Shown here: in pieces, positions 15,506-23,754 of the stretch
How the letters are laid out: each line of letters opens with the position of its first letter
Numbering within the stretch: the first letter of the stretch is position 1
NCBI GenBank assembly: GCA_018056955.1
Contig: JAGPEQ010000007.1
Coordinates: 38,383-70,608, forward strand
DNA length: 32,226 bases
From: Bacteroidales bacterium
GTDB lineage: Bacteria > Bacteroidota > Bacteroidia > Bacteroidales > Tenuifilaceae
Direction: 5' to 3'
Made by a program: the position numbers and the translations under genes
The notes under the pieces: generated by a model
Told to the model about the DNA's origin: nothing
Databases searched by the model: none
The model's input: the letters and a program-made list of their open reading frames with translations, nothing else

Positions 15506-18500
15506 ACAATCCGCACTCCCATAACAACTACATCGTCGATTCTTGGGGTATTACCATGCCAGTTCTTAAGAGTTTCGTCAAGGATTTGGCGCTGTTCACT
15601 CATGGGTTTATGATGGATTTCAAGGAGAAGTTCTTTAAAGTGTTTTATCATAAACTTACGGCCATCTTCGCCTCCAAACTGGTCTACATATCCGTCGGAG
15701 AAAGTATAAATTACATCCCCTTTCTGGATTTGAATAACATTATTGGTAAACGAAAGTTCACCGCGCAGGTGAATGCCAATAGGCATTTTATCGCCCTTAA
15801 TATGGGTCAACTCGTTGTTGCGGATCAGAATAAGCGGATTGTTTGCCCCGGCAAACTGAAGGGTTTGGGTTTCCTCATCAATAATGTAAATGGCAATATC
15901 CATCCCATCCTTGCTTCCGCCTATTTCACCGGTTTGGTGAAGTGCAGTTATAACCAAGTTTCGTAACTCATTAAGCACTTCATTTGCTTTCAGATCGGTT
16001 TTTGTACCAATGATCTGGGTTAGGAAGGATATGCCCAACATGCTCATGAAGCCCCCGGGAACTCCATGTCCGGTACAATCGGCAACCACTGAAACCTTTA
16101 ACTTGCCTGCCTGAGTGATGTAGTAGAAATCGCCGCTAACTATGTCACGGGGTAAGTAAAGTATAAAGTTTTCAGGAAAGATTCGGTTAATCTGATCGGT
16201 GGGTGTAAGTAATGCTGTCTGAATGCGGCTTGCATACTGAATACTACTGGTTATCTCCTCGTTCTGGGCAGCAATTTTTTCCTTTTGCTGTTCTATTTCT
16301 TCCTTTTGAGCAACAACCTCGGCCGTTCGTTCGCGAACAATTTGTTCAAGACGTTCTTTTTCAGCAATGAGTCGGCGGGTATTCCATTTAACTATACCCC
16401 AAACCAAACAAACTGCAAGTATAAAATAGAGTATGAATGCCAAAATAGTACGGTACCAGGGCGGGCGAATTTCAAAAGAGTAGGTTGCCTCTATGCTTTC
16501 ATCCCCATAAATATTCTTTGCCTTAACATGGAATGTATATTTACCCTCCCTAAGATTAGTATAAGTAGCATCGGTTCGTTTATCCCACTGGCTCCAAGTG
16601 GTTTCGTCAGAACCTTCCAGGTAATGGCTATACACTATATCCTCCTCACGTTCAAAGTAAGGAGCTGCAAAAGTAAACACCATGGCATTATAGTGGTAAC
16701 CCAATCGCGGCATTTGGTAAGGTTGTTGCTCTAACGATAATTTTCGAACCGAGGAATCCCCTTGAGTATAAAAGGCTCCACCGAACAGTAATGAATCCTT
16801 TGATACCACTTCGCGAATTACGGCACGGAATGGAGCGTTAAAACTTCGTTTTAAATGAGGATTGTAAACGTAAAGTTCTTTTGACATGCCAATCCAAAGG
16901 GTTCCGTCAGGATCAGCATATATCGCATCGGCCCACTTATTGGGAAGTCGCTTTAGATCGCGGTTGTCAGTTACCCAGTTCCCAGCAGAATCCTTAACAA
17001 CTCGTTCAATCCAGTTCTTATTGTTACTATCGTAGCATAGGAAGGCATAACCATTGGAGAACTTTGTGGCTTTATAAATCCCAAATCGCTTTGAAAAAGC
17101 GCTACCTACTAAACCTCCCGGCTCAAACAGGTTGTTTTCATAGTTAAAGTGGTATATTCCATTTGAAGTAAGGATATATAGTGAATCATTAACAGGGAAA
17201 AGAATTATATACTGAAGGTTTTCTAGCCCCTTTATGCTCTCCTTGCCAAACTTAGATAATTTGGTAAAACTCTTGTTAACCATATACACACCAGAGTAAC
17301 CTGTGGCAAGCCAAAGGTTCCCTTTACTGTCTTCAACAATTGAGCGTATTTCAAAATTAATGGAATCGCGAAATAAGTTATCAGTGTGTTTCCATTCGCC
17401 GTTTGCCCAGTCTATATATGCAACACCTGAATTTAACCCAATATACAATCTACCAGGTATGCTTTTAGATGGGTATAAAGCAAAACAACTATGTTGAATT
17501 TGTTTTGATAATTCAAGGTTTGCATTTAAAGGATTGCTAATACTTATGGCTTTACTTCCCTTTATTTCAAAAACACCATCGGTATAGCTGCCTGCAAGAA
17601 GCATTTTGGGTGCATTTGGTGGTGAAAAAATAGTTAACGCCCATACATTTCCATTAATACCATCTACAGGTATAAACTTTGGAACTCCATTGCTGTCGTA
17701 AGCCAAATAATAAACCCCGTTGAAAGTAGCAAGATAAATAGTATTATTAAATCTAACAATGTCAACAATAATTTCCGATAAGCCACACTCCTGACCAAAT
17801 CTTCCTATGGCAGAGTTCAACTCAACCTTGGCAATACCACCATCGTATAGTGTTGCCCAAAGGGGTGCATCGCCATTTTGAAACACTTCGGACACTTGGC
17901 CTGCGTGCATTCCCGTTTGTTTGTTAACCAGATTTATGGTTTTTAAGTCCGGGGCTAGCGTAACAACTCCAAAAAAGTCGGATTGAACAACCCCCAAAGC
18001 AATATTGCCATCATTAAGTTTAGTTGCGCTGTATGGTATTGCTGACTCGGTGGCCATTCTTTTGGCAAGGAGCGTTGGAGTGTCAACGCTTTCGACCTTA
18101 CCGTTTGAATAGGTATAAAACCCATTATCAGTAAAAATAAAAATTTTGCTAGAGTCAATTGCTACAATTGAGAATACATTTTTATGAATAAAAGCCTGAC
18201 CACCGGGGATAACTTCAAGGGTACTGTCGCTTGTAAAAGTCCTTAAACCTTGAAGATAACTGTTAACATAAAACTTATCGTTAGCCTTTAATGTAAAAAA
18301 GTTAGCATATTCACTTTGCTTTCCCAATGAAATAGGTTTTATAGTATTACCATCGAAAATAAAAATATTAGAAAGAGAGCAAAAGTAAGTCTTACCTTCA
18401 TACCAGTATGTTTTGTAAATGTAAGAAAGGCTAGACTGAATGCTATCGGGTATGTTTTTGATAAGTGAATAATATTGTAACTTCCCGTTTGCAGTAGGTT

Positions 18501-18816
18501 GAAGGTAGCCTAACTCACCTGTTGAACCAACATATATAACCCCATCGGCACCCTTACAAAGCGAACGAACCGACTTGTTTTCAGGCATAGGGATGCTACG
18601 CCAGGTTTTGCCATCGTATTCCAGAATGCCATTATCGTTTGTACCAAAGTACATCACACCCCTATCGTCCTGTGCGATACACCAAACCTGCTCGTTTCCA
18701 CCGTAAACCTCAGGGGTATAGTTTGTAATAAGCGGATTGCCATACTTATTGAATTGCTGGCCACTCGCTTGTAAAACACTTATGAACAAAATACCAAGAA
18801 ATAGAAGCTTTTTCAT
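15502..18816 (-). CDS. Propeller sensor with Y_Y_Y domain and SpoIIE-type PP2C phosphatase output
   Basis: A 1104-residue membrane protein. Residues 1-19 are a signal peptide. Residues about 25-690 form periplasmic beta-propeller (Reg_prop-like) repeats such as WCIAQDDRGVMYFGTNDNG and SIVEDSKGNLWLATGYSG. Residues about 703-780 are a Y_Y_Y domain (YSHYLEGSDETTWSQWDKR). A transmembrane helix lies at about 785-806 and a coiled coil at about 810-860. The rest is a SpoIIE/PP2C Ser/Thr phosphatase with metal aspartates in IVSGDFYY, VVADCTGHGVPGG and FSDGYVDQ. This differs from the common Bacteroidota propeller proteins that end in a histidine kinase. Such phosphatases act on anti-sigma-antagonist or SiaC-like proteins, and two SiaC-like proteins lie 6.5 kb away. 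The link is inference. Confidence 0.92.
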   Translation of the reverse strand: MKKLLFLGILFISVLQASGQQFNKYGNPLITNYTPEVYGGNEQVWCIAQDDRGVMYFGTNDNGILEYDGKTWRSIPMPENKSVRSLCKGADGVIYVGSTGELGYLQPTANGKLQYYSLIKNIPDSIQSSLSYIYKTYWYEGKTYFCSLSNIFIFDGNTIKPISLGKQSEYANFFTLKANDKFYVNSYLQGLRTFTSDSTLEVIPGGQAFIHKNVFSIVAIDSSKIFIFTDNGFYTYSNGKVESVDTPTLLAKRMATESAIPYSATKLNDGNIALGVVQSDFFGVVTLAPDLKTINLVNKQTGMHAGQVSEVFQNGDAPLWATLYDGGIAKVELNSAIGRFGQECGLSEIIVDIVRFNNTIYLATFNGVYYLAYDSNGVPKFIPVDGINGNVWALTIFSPPNAPKMLLAGSYTDGVFEIKGSKAISISNPLNANLELSKQIQHSCFALYPSKSIPGRLYIGLNSGVAYIDWANGEWKHTDNLFRDSINFEIRSIVEDSKGNLWLATGYSGVYMVNKSFTKLSKFGKESIKGLENLQYIILFPVNDSLYILTSNGIYHFNYENNLFEPGGLVGSAFSKRFGIYKATKFSNGYAFLCYDSNNKNWIERVVKDSAGNWVTDNRDLKRLPNKWADAIYADPDGTLWIGMSKELYVYNPHLKRSFNAPFRAVIREVVSKDSLLFGGAFYTQGDSSVRKLSLEQQPYQMPRLGYHYNAMVFTFAAPYFEREEDIVYSHYLEGSDETTWSQWDKRTDATYTNLREGKYTFHVKAKNIYGDESIEATYSFEIRPPWYRTILAFILYFILAVCLVWGIVKWNTRRLIAEKERLEQIVRERTAEVVAQKEEIEQQKEKIAAQNEEITSSIQYASRIQTALLTPTDQINRIFPENFILYLPRDIVSGDFYYITQAGKLKVSVVADCTGHGVPGGFMSMLGISFLTQIIGTKTDLKANEVLNELRNLVITALHQTGEIGGSKDGMDIAIYIIDEETQTLQFAGANNPLILIRNNELTHIKGDKMPIGIHLRGELSFTNNVIQIQKGDVIYTFSDGYVDQFGGEDGRKFMIKHFKELLLEIHHKPMSEQRQILDETLKNWHGNTPRIDDVVVMGVRIV

Positions 18817-19190
18817 GGTAAAACGCTATACTAAGATTTGATAAATATATTAAAAAAACGTTTAATCAGTCAATATTTTTAACTAATTGCTCCAATTAGT
18901 TTCTTAAAAAAGAAAAATCATATTTCAAAGTTGTAAAGATAAGGTTTTTAATAATATCGAATAGAAATCTACCAATTTCACTACTGTCCGATTTAAAAAA
19001 TCTTTATCCACTAAGCGGGAATAGGATAACGTTACGCCGTTGGCGATGAAGTATTGCTAGAAAAACCAACCTTAACATTTCCTATTCCCAATGGAGGATA
19101 TAGAATAAGTTAGGTATAAGCTAACTCTTAAAATTTTTTTAGCCAAAAAGTAGTGATTATCTATACAGAATCAATCGCCATTAATTGGGT
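18817..19190. other. Intergenic region without recognisable genes
   Basis: A/T-rich sequence between the SpoIIE-type gene and the terminator of the upstream repeat protein gene. I see no open frame with coding character, no tRNA and no exact TAnnTTTG upstream of the SpoIIE start. A less A/T-rich patch near 19010-19060 (around GTTACGCCGTTGGCGATGAAG) is unexplained. Confidence 0.5.
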
Positions 19191-19194
19191 AAAA

Positions 19195-19225
19195 GCAAAA
19201 ATAATGCCGGTCGTTGACCGGCATT
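19195..19225 (-). terminator. Rho-independent terminator after the repeat-rich surface protein
   Basis: A perfect 10-bp stem, AATGCCGGTC (19203-19212) with GACCGGCATT (19216-19225), has a 3-base loop. On the minus strand it is followed by ATTTTTGC. It lies 17 bases after the stop at 19243. Its core GCCGGT resembles, but does not copy, the lpxA terminator. Confidence 0.85.
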
Positions 19226-19242
19226 CACAAAAAAGTAAACGA

Positions 19243-21579
19243 TTACTGCTTTATTAACTTTTTTAAAGTTTCCAGTTCAGCCTTTAAGTTCTCAATTTCC
19301 TTTTGCTGCTGAATAATTTGCAACTGAAGGTTTTCAACGGTTTCAACCGTTTCAAACTGCATGCGGGTTAGGTTAATGCCATCCCTTTCCTCCGATGCTT
19401 TTGTTAGCCAGGGTAAGTGGCCATTACGAGCAATGAACCGTTCAACGCTCAGGGGATCGAGCCGCTTGGAATAATCGGGTTTGAATACAAAGTCGGGTTT
19501 GCTGTAAATATCTGTACCCGTTCCATAATAAAGATCACCAGTTATTCGTGCATCACCCACTACGTGTAGCTGTTTATCGGGCACGGTTGTTCCTATCCCA
19601 ACTCGGGCATTTAAAGCAATTTCTTTGCTATCGAATCTGCCATAAATTAGTGCTTGCGTTGAATCGCCTCCAGAATTGGAAATATGCAGTCTATTACTTT
19701 TAGCCTCGGAAATACCAGCCTGATATCCAATAAAGACGTTGCTGTTCCCTGAACAGTTTAGTCCAGCCTGATGCCCAATGATAACATTAGCAAATCCGTT
19801 ATTTGTTCCAGTTTGCTGTCCAATAAAAATATTGTAAAAACCATTGGTTAATCCGGTTCCACTTGCATACCCGATACATACATTACTACTAGCAATAAAA
19901 GGACCAGTGTTGAAATTTGCAGCGCTTTGAGTACCAATAAAGGTGTTGTTGTTGCCATTAATATTGTACCCTGTAAAACGCCCAACCATTACATTGCCCG
20001 ATCCATTAGTATTACCCCGACCAACATTGGAGCCCAAAAATGTATTATCTCTTCCTGTTTCGTTGGAGGCTCCTGATGCCTGACCAACAAAAGTATTTTC
20101 ATTTCCTGATGTATTGCTAGAACCTGCCATATCACCAAGAAACGAGTTGTCAGAACCATCAACATTCTTGTAGCCTGACCGATAACCTAGAAATAGGTTT
20201 CTGAAACCATTTACATTATAGTAGCCACTCTCCAAACCAAAAAATGTATTGCCAAAACCAGAAGTGTTTGAAAAGCCTGAACCGTTTCCGAAAAACATAT
20301 TTCGGTTTCCATCGGTATTACTTTTACCAGACTCATTACCGATAAAAATATTACTGTAGCCACTGGTGTTGCTATATCCGGCCATATAGCCTATAAAAAT
20401 ATTCTTAAATCCTGTGGAAGTACTAAACCCTGATTGTTCGCCAATTGCAATATTTTGCACACCGTTCAATGCATTTCCTCCCGCCTTACTCCCTAAGTAA
20501 ACATTACCACCTCCAAATTGGTGAAGCATTCCTGCCTGGTAACCAATGAATGTATTATCGCTTCCGGTATTATTTAAGCCAGTCTGATACCCAAGGAAGG
20601 TATTCCAATTCCCGGTGCTGTTTGCTTTCCCGGCCTGAAATCCTAAAAAGGAGTTAAACTGTCCGGTAGTAATGCTTGCCCCAGCTTCGTATCCAATCAG
20701 GTAGTTATCCTTGGTTAGCTGGATGAGTTGAGCACTAGTCTTCCCGTTGGTGAGTCCACCCACAGCAAAGCCACCCTTGGCTCCCTTCCCTGGGTTCTCA
20801 TTGATATAAATTCTGGCCGAATCGGGGTTTACAAACAGCAGGTCCTGGGATATAACCGCTTTGGTTTGATTGGTTAATCCACCCACGGCAAAGCCACCCT
20901 TGGCTCCCTTGGTGCCGGGGCTTTGCTTAACATATACCCTGGCGCTATCGGGGGTTATACGCAGGTACTCTACCGGCTCTCCCTTTGCGCCGGTCAGGCC
21001 GCCCACTGCAAACCCACCCTTGGCCCCTTTGGTTATGGCGCTGTCGGGGATATTTACCCTTACCCCCTCCTGGTATACGCCAAAGAGCACCTCACCCTTG
21101 CTGTTCTTCACCTCAAATATGGGATCGTCGGGGTTGGTGGGGTCGTTGCCCACCACCACCAGGTTCCTGGTAAACCTCAGGTTGGCGCTATCGGCGTACA
21201 CGGCCATGGGTACGGGCTGTATCCTCTGGCTGCCCAAGCTGCTGAAGGTGCTGCCCCCGTCGGTGCTAAGCTCCACCTTTAGCCTGGTTTCATTACTCCC
21301 CCAGGGCACCTCCTCTAAGCTGCCCGATAGGGGCGTACCCTCGCCCACGGTGAGGCTTACCAGCCCGTAGGGGCCGGTGTTCACGGCATGGCTCTCCGCG
21401 TAGTAGGTGGTGGAGCCATCGGAGCTGGTTATGCTCAGCCTGAGGGTCACGTTCTGGTTGGCCAGCACCTGCCCGCTGCTGTTGCGGAGCACGGCCTGGT
21501 AGCTGAAACCGGTGGGTTGCTGTGCTGCGGCGGTGATAGCAACTACCATGAATAGCAGCATACCTGTAATCTTCTTCAT
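19243..21579 (-). CDS. Repeat-rich secreted/surface protein with YadA-head-like and coiled-coil C-terminus
   Basis: A 778-residue protein starting at ATG 21579, where a signal peptide begins (MKKITGMLLFMVVAITAAAQ). Residues about 22-150 are a conserved Bacteroidota module (GFSYQAVLRNSSGQVLANQN). Three copies of KGAKGGFAVGGLT follow within about 150-260. Then about nineteen repeats with core N-x-F-I-G-x-x-A/S-G, spaced roughly 16-22 residues, resemble the left-handed beta-roll heads of trimeric adhesins. The C-terminus has a tail-fibre-like segment (FIARNGHLPWL) and a coiled coil (IIQQQKEIENLKAELETLKK). No T9SS domain is visible. DNA coding the first ~200 residues is about 63% G+C by hand count in two lines, against about 42% in the repeats. 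Adhesin or fibre function is inference. Confidence 0.82.
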   Translation of the reverse strand: MKKITGMLLFMVVAITAAAQQPTGFSYQAVLRNSSGQVLANQNVTLRLSITSSDGSTTYYAESHAVNTGPYGLVSLTVGEGTPLSGSLEEVPWGSNETRLKVELSTDGGSTFSSLGSQRIQPVPMAVYADSANLRFTRNLVVVGNDPTNPDDPIFEVKNSKGEVLFGVYQEGVRVNIPDSAITKGAKGGFAVGGLTGAKGEPVEYLRITPDSARVYVKQSPGTKGAKGGFAVGGLTNQTKAVISQDLLFVNPDSARIYINENPGKGAKGGFAVGGLTNGKTSAQLIQLTKDNYLIGYEAGASITTGQFNSFLGFQAGKANSTGNWNTFLGYQTGLNNTGSDNTFIGYQAGMLHQFGGGNVYLGSKAGGNALNGVQNIAIGEQSGFSTSTGFKNIFIGYMAGYSNTSGYSNIFIGNESGKSNTDGNRNMFFGNGSGFSNTSGFGNTFFGLESGYYNVNGFRNLFLGYRSGYKNVDGSDNSFLGDMAGSSNTSGNENTFVGQASGASNETGRDNTFLGSNVGRGNTNGSGNVMVGRFTGYNINGNNNTFIGTQSAANFNTGPFIASSNVCIGYASGTGLTNGFYNIFIGQQTGTNNGFANVIIGHQAGLNCSGNSNVFIGYQAGISEAKSNRLHISNSGGDSTQALIYGRFDSKEIALNARVGIGTTVPDKQLHVVGDARITGDLYYGTGTDIYSKPDFVFKPDYSKRLDPLSVERFIARNGHLPWLTKASEERDGINLTRMQFETVETVENLQLQIIQQQKEIENLKAELETLKKLIKQ

Positions 21580-21883
21580 AACCTTAATTTTAGTTTGTCT
21601 TAAACACAATACACTAGAAAGACAGGATATCAGCTGAATTCAAAATTATTTCAAGCTATTCTAAAGAAAAATCATTCGAATAATTTTCTCAACAAATTAA
21701 AATCAATGATAACGTTAAAAATTTATGTGTTAATTCAATTACTGATAAAACAAATTGTTTGCTGGCTTAGAGTATTAATTTCTAACTTTGATAATTAACC
21801 AATAATGAAAAAAATATTCATTGTCTAAAATTTGGCATAACAAAAGTAGATTGAACTTAAAAGGCAAAAAAGAAGATTAGAAG
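21580..21883. other. A/T-rich intergenic region
   Basis: This 304-bp stretch separates two minus-strand secreted-protein genes. I see no gene, no strong hairpin after the T9SS-cargo gene and no exact TAnnTTTG before the repeat protein gene. The sharp return to low G+C directly upstream of the G+C-rich start of that gene is notable. Confidence 0.5.
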
Positions 21884-22384
21884 TTACTCCTTTACCAGCT
21901 TAACAATCCGATTCAGATTATCCTTCTCCAGCGTTACTTTTAGCAGATAAATGCCTGAACGTATCTCCGATATATTTAACTCAGTGGGTACCGATTGCTC
22001 AACATTCACCACCTTTGAAATAACCTTACGTCCAGTTATATCATATAAATCAAATGTTGCTTTACCGCTCGCATTGGGTATTTCAAATTTAACCTTTACG
22101 TAATCCCTTGCCGGATTAGGGTATATGGTAATGTCGTTTTGAGTAATTCCAGGTTTATCAACCGATGTGGTAAACAGGTTTCCCTGCTGGAATCCCTGAG
22201 TCAAAATAAAATCAGCTGATGTGAGGGTAGTATAGGCAACCTCGCCCAGTGTCCAACTAATTGATAGCCCTGCTGATGAGTCTTCAAAGTATCCACCTCC
22301 AGCGGCAATTACCTGCATTGGTATGTCCTGCGACCATGCCGTTAGTGTGAATAGCGATAAAATTACTGTGTAGATTTTCTTCAT
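21884..22384 (-). CDS. Small T9SS cargo-type protein (type A sorting domain)
   Basis: A 166-residue protein with a signal peptide (MKKIYTVILSLFTLTAWSQ) and a short mature region (QVIAAGGGYFEDSSAGLSIS, TLGEVAYTTL). It ends in a typical type IX secretion C-terminal domain: DITIYPNPARDYVKVKFEI, LYDITGRKVISK and SGIYLLKVTLEKD. The domain sends cargo through the outer membrane via the T9SS and is normally cleaved. Almost half of the protein is the sorting domain, so the mature product would be only about 70-80 residues with no recognisable enzyme fold. It may be a structural or adhesive surface peptide. Confidence 0.88.
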   Translation of the reverse strand: MKKIYTVILSLFTLTAWSQDIPMQVIAAGGGYFEDSSAGLSISWTLGEVAYTTLTSADFILTQGFQQGNLFTTSVDKPGITQNDITIYPNPARDYVKVKFEIPNASGKATFDLYDITGRKVISKVVNVEQSVPTELNISEIRSGIYLLKVTLEKDNLNRIVKLVKE

Positions 22385-22508
22385 TTTGTATTATTTTAAA
22401 TTTGCATAATGAGCAAGTTAGTAAATTATAATACCAAAGTCAATTTTTTTACATTAATTTGAAGTTTTGTATTTCTAATTTATCGTTTGGAGTGTTAAAA
22501 TTAAAACA

Positions 22509-23216
22509 ATGAGAGAGAGAGCATTAGACTTAAACGAAGAGTTCAAAGGGAAAGATGCCCTTCAGGTGCTTACGTGGTTCCTGAAAGAGTATAAAGGGAG
22601 AATTGCTCTGAGTTCCAGCATGGGTGCAGAAGACCAGGTGCTTACCGATATGGTAATGAGGATTGACCCTGAAGTAAAAATTTTCACTCTTGACACGGGA
22701 CGATTATTCTACGAAACCTACGAGCTTATTGAGCGCACCTCGCTGAGGTACAAAAAGAATATTGAAATATACTTTCCATCGCCAGCCGAAGTTGAGAGAA
22801 TGGTCACCGAAAAGGGGATTAATCTGTTTTACCAAAGTATTGAGAATAGGAAGGAGTGCTGTAGGGTTCGCAAAATTGAGCCCTTGAAAAGGGCTTTCAA
22901 AGGGTTAGAGGTTTGGATATGTGGTTTGCGCCGTAACCAGTCAGCTACCCGAACCGAGAACCAAATGGTTGAGTGGGATGAGGCTAACGGCCTTATTAAG
23001 CTTAACCCGCTTATTGATTGGAGCGAACAGGACGTTTGGGAGTATATTAAAGCCAATGGGGTGCCCTACAACCCCTTGCATGACAAAGGTTTTCCAAGCA
23101 TTGGCTGCCAACCTTGTACCAGAGCCATTGAACCCGGTGAGGATGTTAGAGCTGGCCGTTGGTGGTGGGAAAACCCCGAGACCAAGGAGTGCGGTTTACA
23201 CAATCGAAAGAAATAA
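22509..23216 (+). CDS. cysH: Phosphoadenylyl-sulfate / adenylyl-sulfate reductase, Fe-S type
   Basis: A 235-residue enzyme that reduces activated sulfate to sulfite in assimilation. The PP-loop is SSSMGAEDQV (35-44) and the second nucleotide motif is LDTGRLFYETYE (61-72). R141-R142 in GLRRNQSATR and the WSEQDVWEYI segment are typical. The pairs C117-C118 and C200/C203 form the CC...CxxC [4Fe-4S] ligands, and the catalytic cysteine is C228 in KECGLH. The cluster ligands indicate the bacterial APS-reductase type rather than the cluster-free PAPS type; both keep the cysH name. No cysD, cysN or sulfite reductase genes are adjacent. Confidence 0.93.
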   Translation: MRERALDLNEEFKGKDALQVLTWFLKEYKGRIALSSSMGAEDQVLTDMVMRIDPEVKIFTLDTGRLFYETYELIERTSLRYKKNIEIYFPSPAEVERMVTEKGINLFYQSIENRKECCRVRKIEPLKRAFKGLEVWICGLRRNQSATRTENQMVEWDEANGLIKLNPLIDWSEQDVWEYIKANGVPYNPLHDKGFPSIGCQPCTRAIEPGEDVRAGRWWWENPETKECGLHNRKK

Positions 23217-23241
23217 AAAAGCCCCATTTGGGGGCTTTTTT
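23215..23241. terminator. Bidirectional terminator shared by cysH and tRNA-Cys
   Basis: AAAAAAGCCCC (23215-23225) pairs with GGGGCTTTTTT (23231-23241) around a 5-base loop. The A run on one side and T run on the other give a T-tract in both directions. It begins within the cysH stop region and ends 1 base from the 3' side of tRNA-Cys on the other strand. Confidence 0.88.
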
Positions 23242-23242
23242 G

Positions 23243-23313
23243 AGGTACCGAGCGGATTCGAACCGCTGTACGTGGTTTTGCAGACCAGTGCCTAACCTCT
23301 CGGCCACGGTACC
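23243..23313 (-). tRNA. tRNA-Cys (GCA)
   Basis: The minus strand folds into a 71-base cloverleaf. The acceptor is GGTACCG/CGGTACC, the D arm is GCC/GGC, the anticodon loop is CTGCAAA with anticodon GCA, and the T arm is AGCGG/CCGCT with loop TTCGAAT. The discriminator is T, a known identity element of tRNA-Cys. CCA is not encoded. One mismatch closes the anticodon stem at its outer end. Confidence 0.95.
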
Positions 23314-23324
23314 CTTTGGCACTG

Positions 23325-23354
23325 CAAAGATACAAAAAAAATTAATCCTGCAAA
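23325..23354 (-). promoter_or_regulatory. tRNA-Cys promoter, TTTG-N18-TATCTTTG
   Basis: On the minus strand, TTTG (complement of 23351-23354), 18 bases and TATCTTTG (complement of 23325-23332) match the Bacteroidota consensus. The -7 box is 11 bases before the tRNA, so the leader is almost absent. Confidence 0.75.
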
Positions 23355-23367
23355 TTTTTGTGGGTTT

Positions 23368-23724
23368 TCAAAACTTGCGTTCAAGCGAAACACTCACCTT
23401 TTCAACTTTTCCTCCGAGTGGTGGGTTTAACTTTGAAACTTTCACCCATACCCTTTCCACGTTTTTGAAGTTATTGTGTATAGCTGAAACAATACGCTCC
23501 GCAACATGCTCAAGCAGCTTAGATTTTAGCTGCATTTCCTCTTTAATCAGATTGTAAACAACCTGATAATTCACTGTATCATTTAAATTATCGGTAAGTT
23601 GAGCCGCTTGTGTTTCGACCTCAATTAAGATGCTTACCTGAAAATGATTCCCTACAACTTGTTCCTCTTTGTAGCATCCATGGTAAGCGTAAAACTCCAT
23701 GTTCTCAATCTCAATAATTGCCAT
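23368..23724 (-). CDS. folB: Dihydroneopterin aldolase
   Basis: A 118-residue enzyme of folate synthesis that cleaves 7,8-dihydroneopterin to 6-hydroxymethyl-dihydropterin and glycolaldehyde. The length is typical (about 115-125). It opens MAIIEIENMEFYAYHGCYKEE, with the pterin-site E20. VNYQVVYNLI (51-60) holds the conserved tyrosine, LLEHVAERI is a family helix, and the catalytic lysine is K98 in VSKLNPPLGG. It starts 30 bases after the HU/SPOR gene on the same strand and probably shares its transcript. No other folate genes are in view. Confidence 0.94.
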   Translation of the reverse strand: MAIIEIENMEFYAYHGCYKEEQVVGNHFQVSILIEVETQAAQLTDNLNDTVNYQVVYNLIKEEMQLKSKLLEHVAERIVSAIHNNFKNVERVWVKVSKLNPPLGGKVEKVSVSLERKF

Positions 23725-23754
23725 CGGTTAAGATAAAATGTGTGTGGAGTATAG

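Noticed and set aside
20870-21370. 166-residue plus-strand open frame opposite the surface protein
   Set aside because: A shadow of the G+C-rich coding strand, where stop codons are rare; proline-rich translation without a family.
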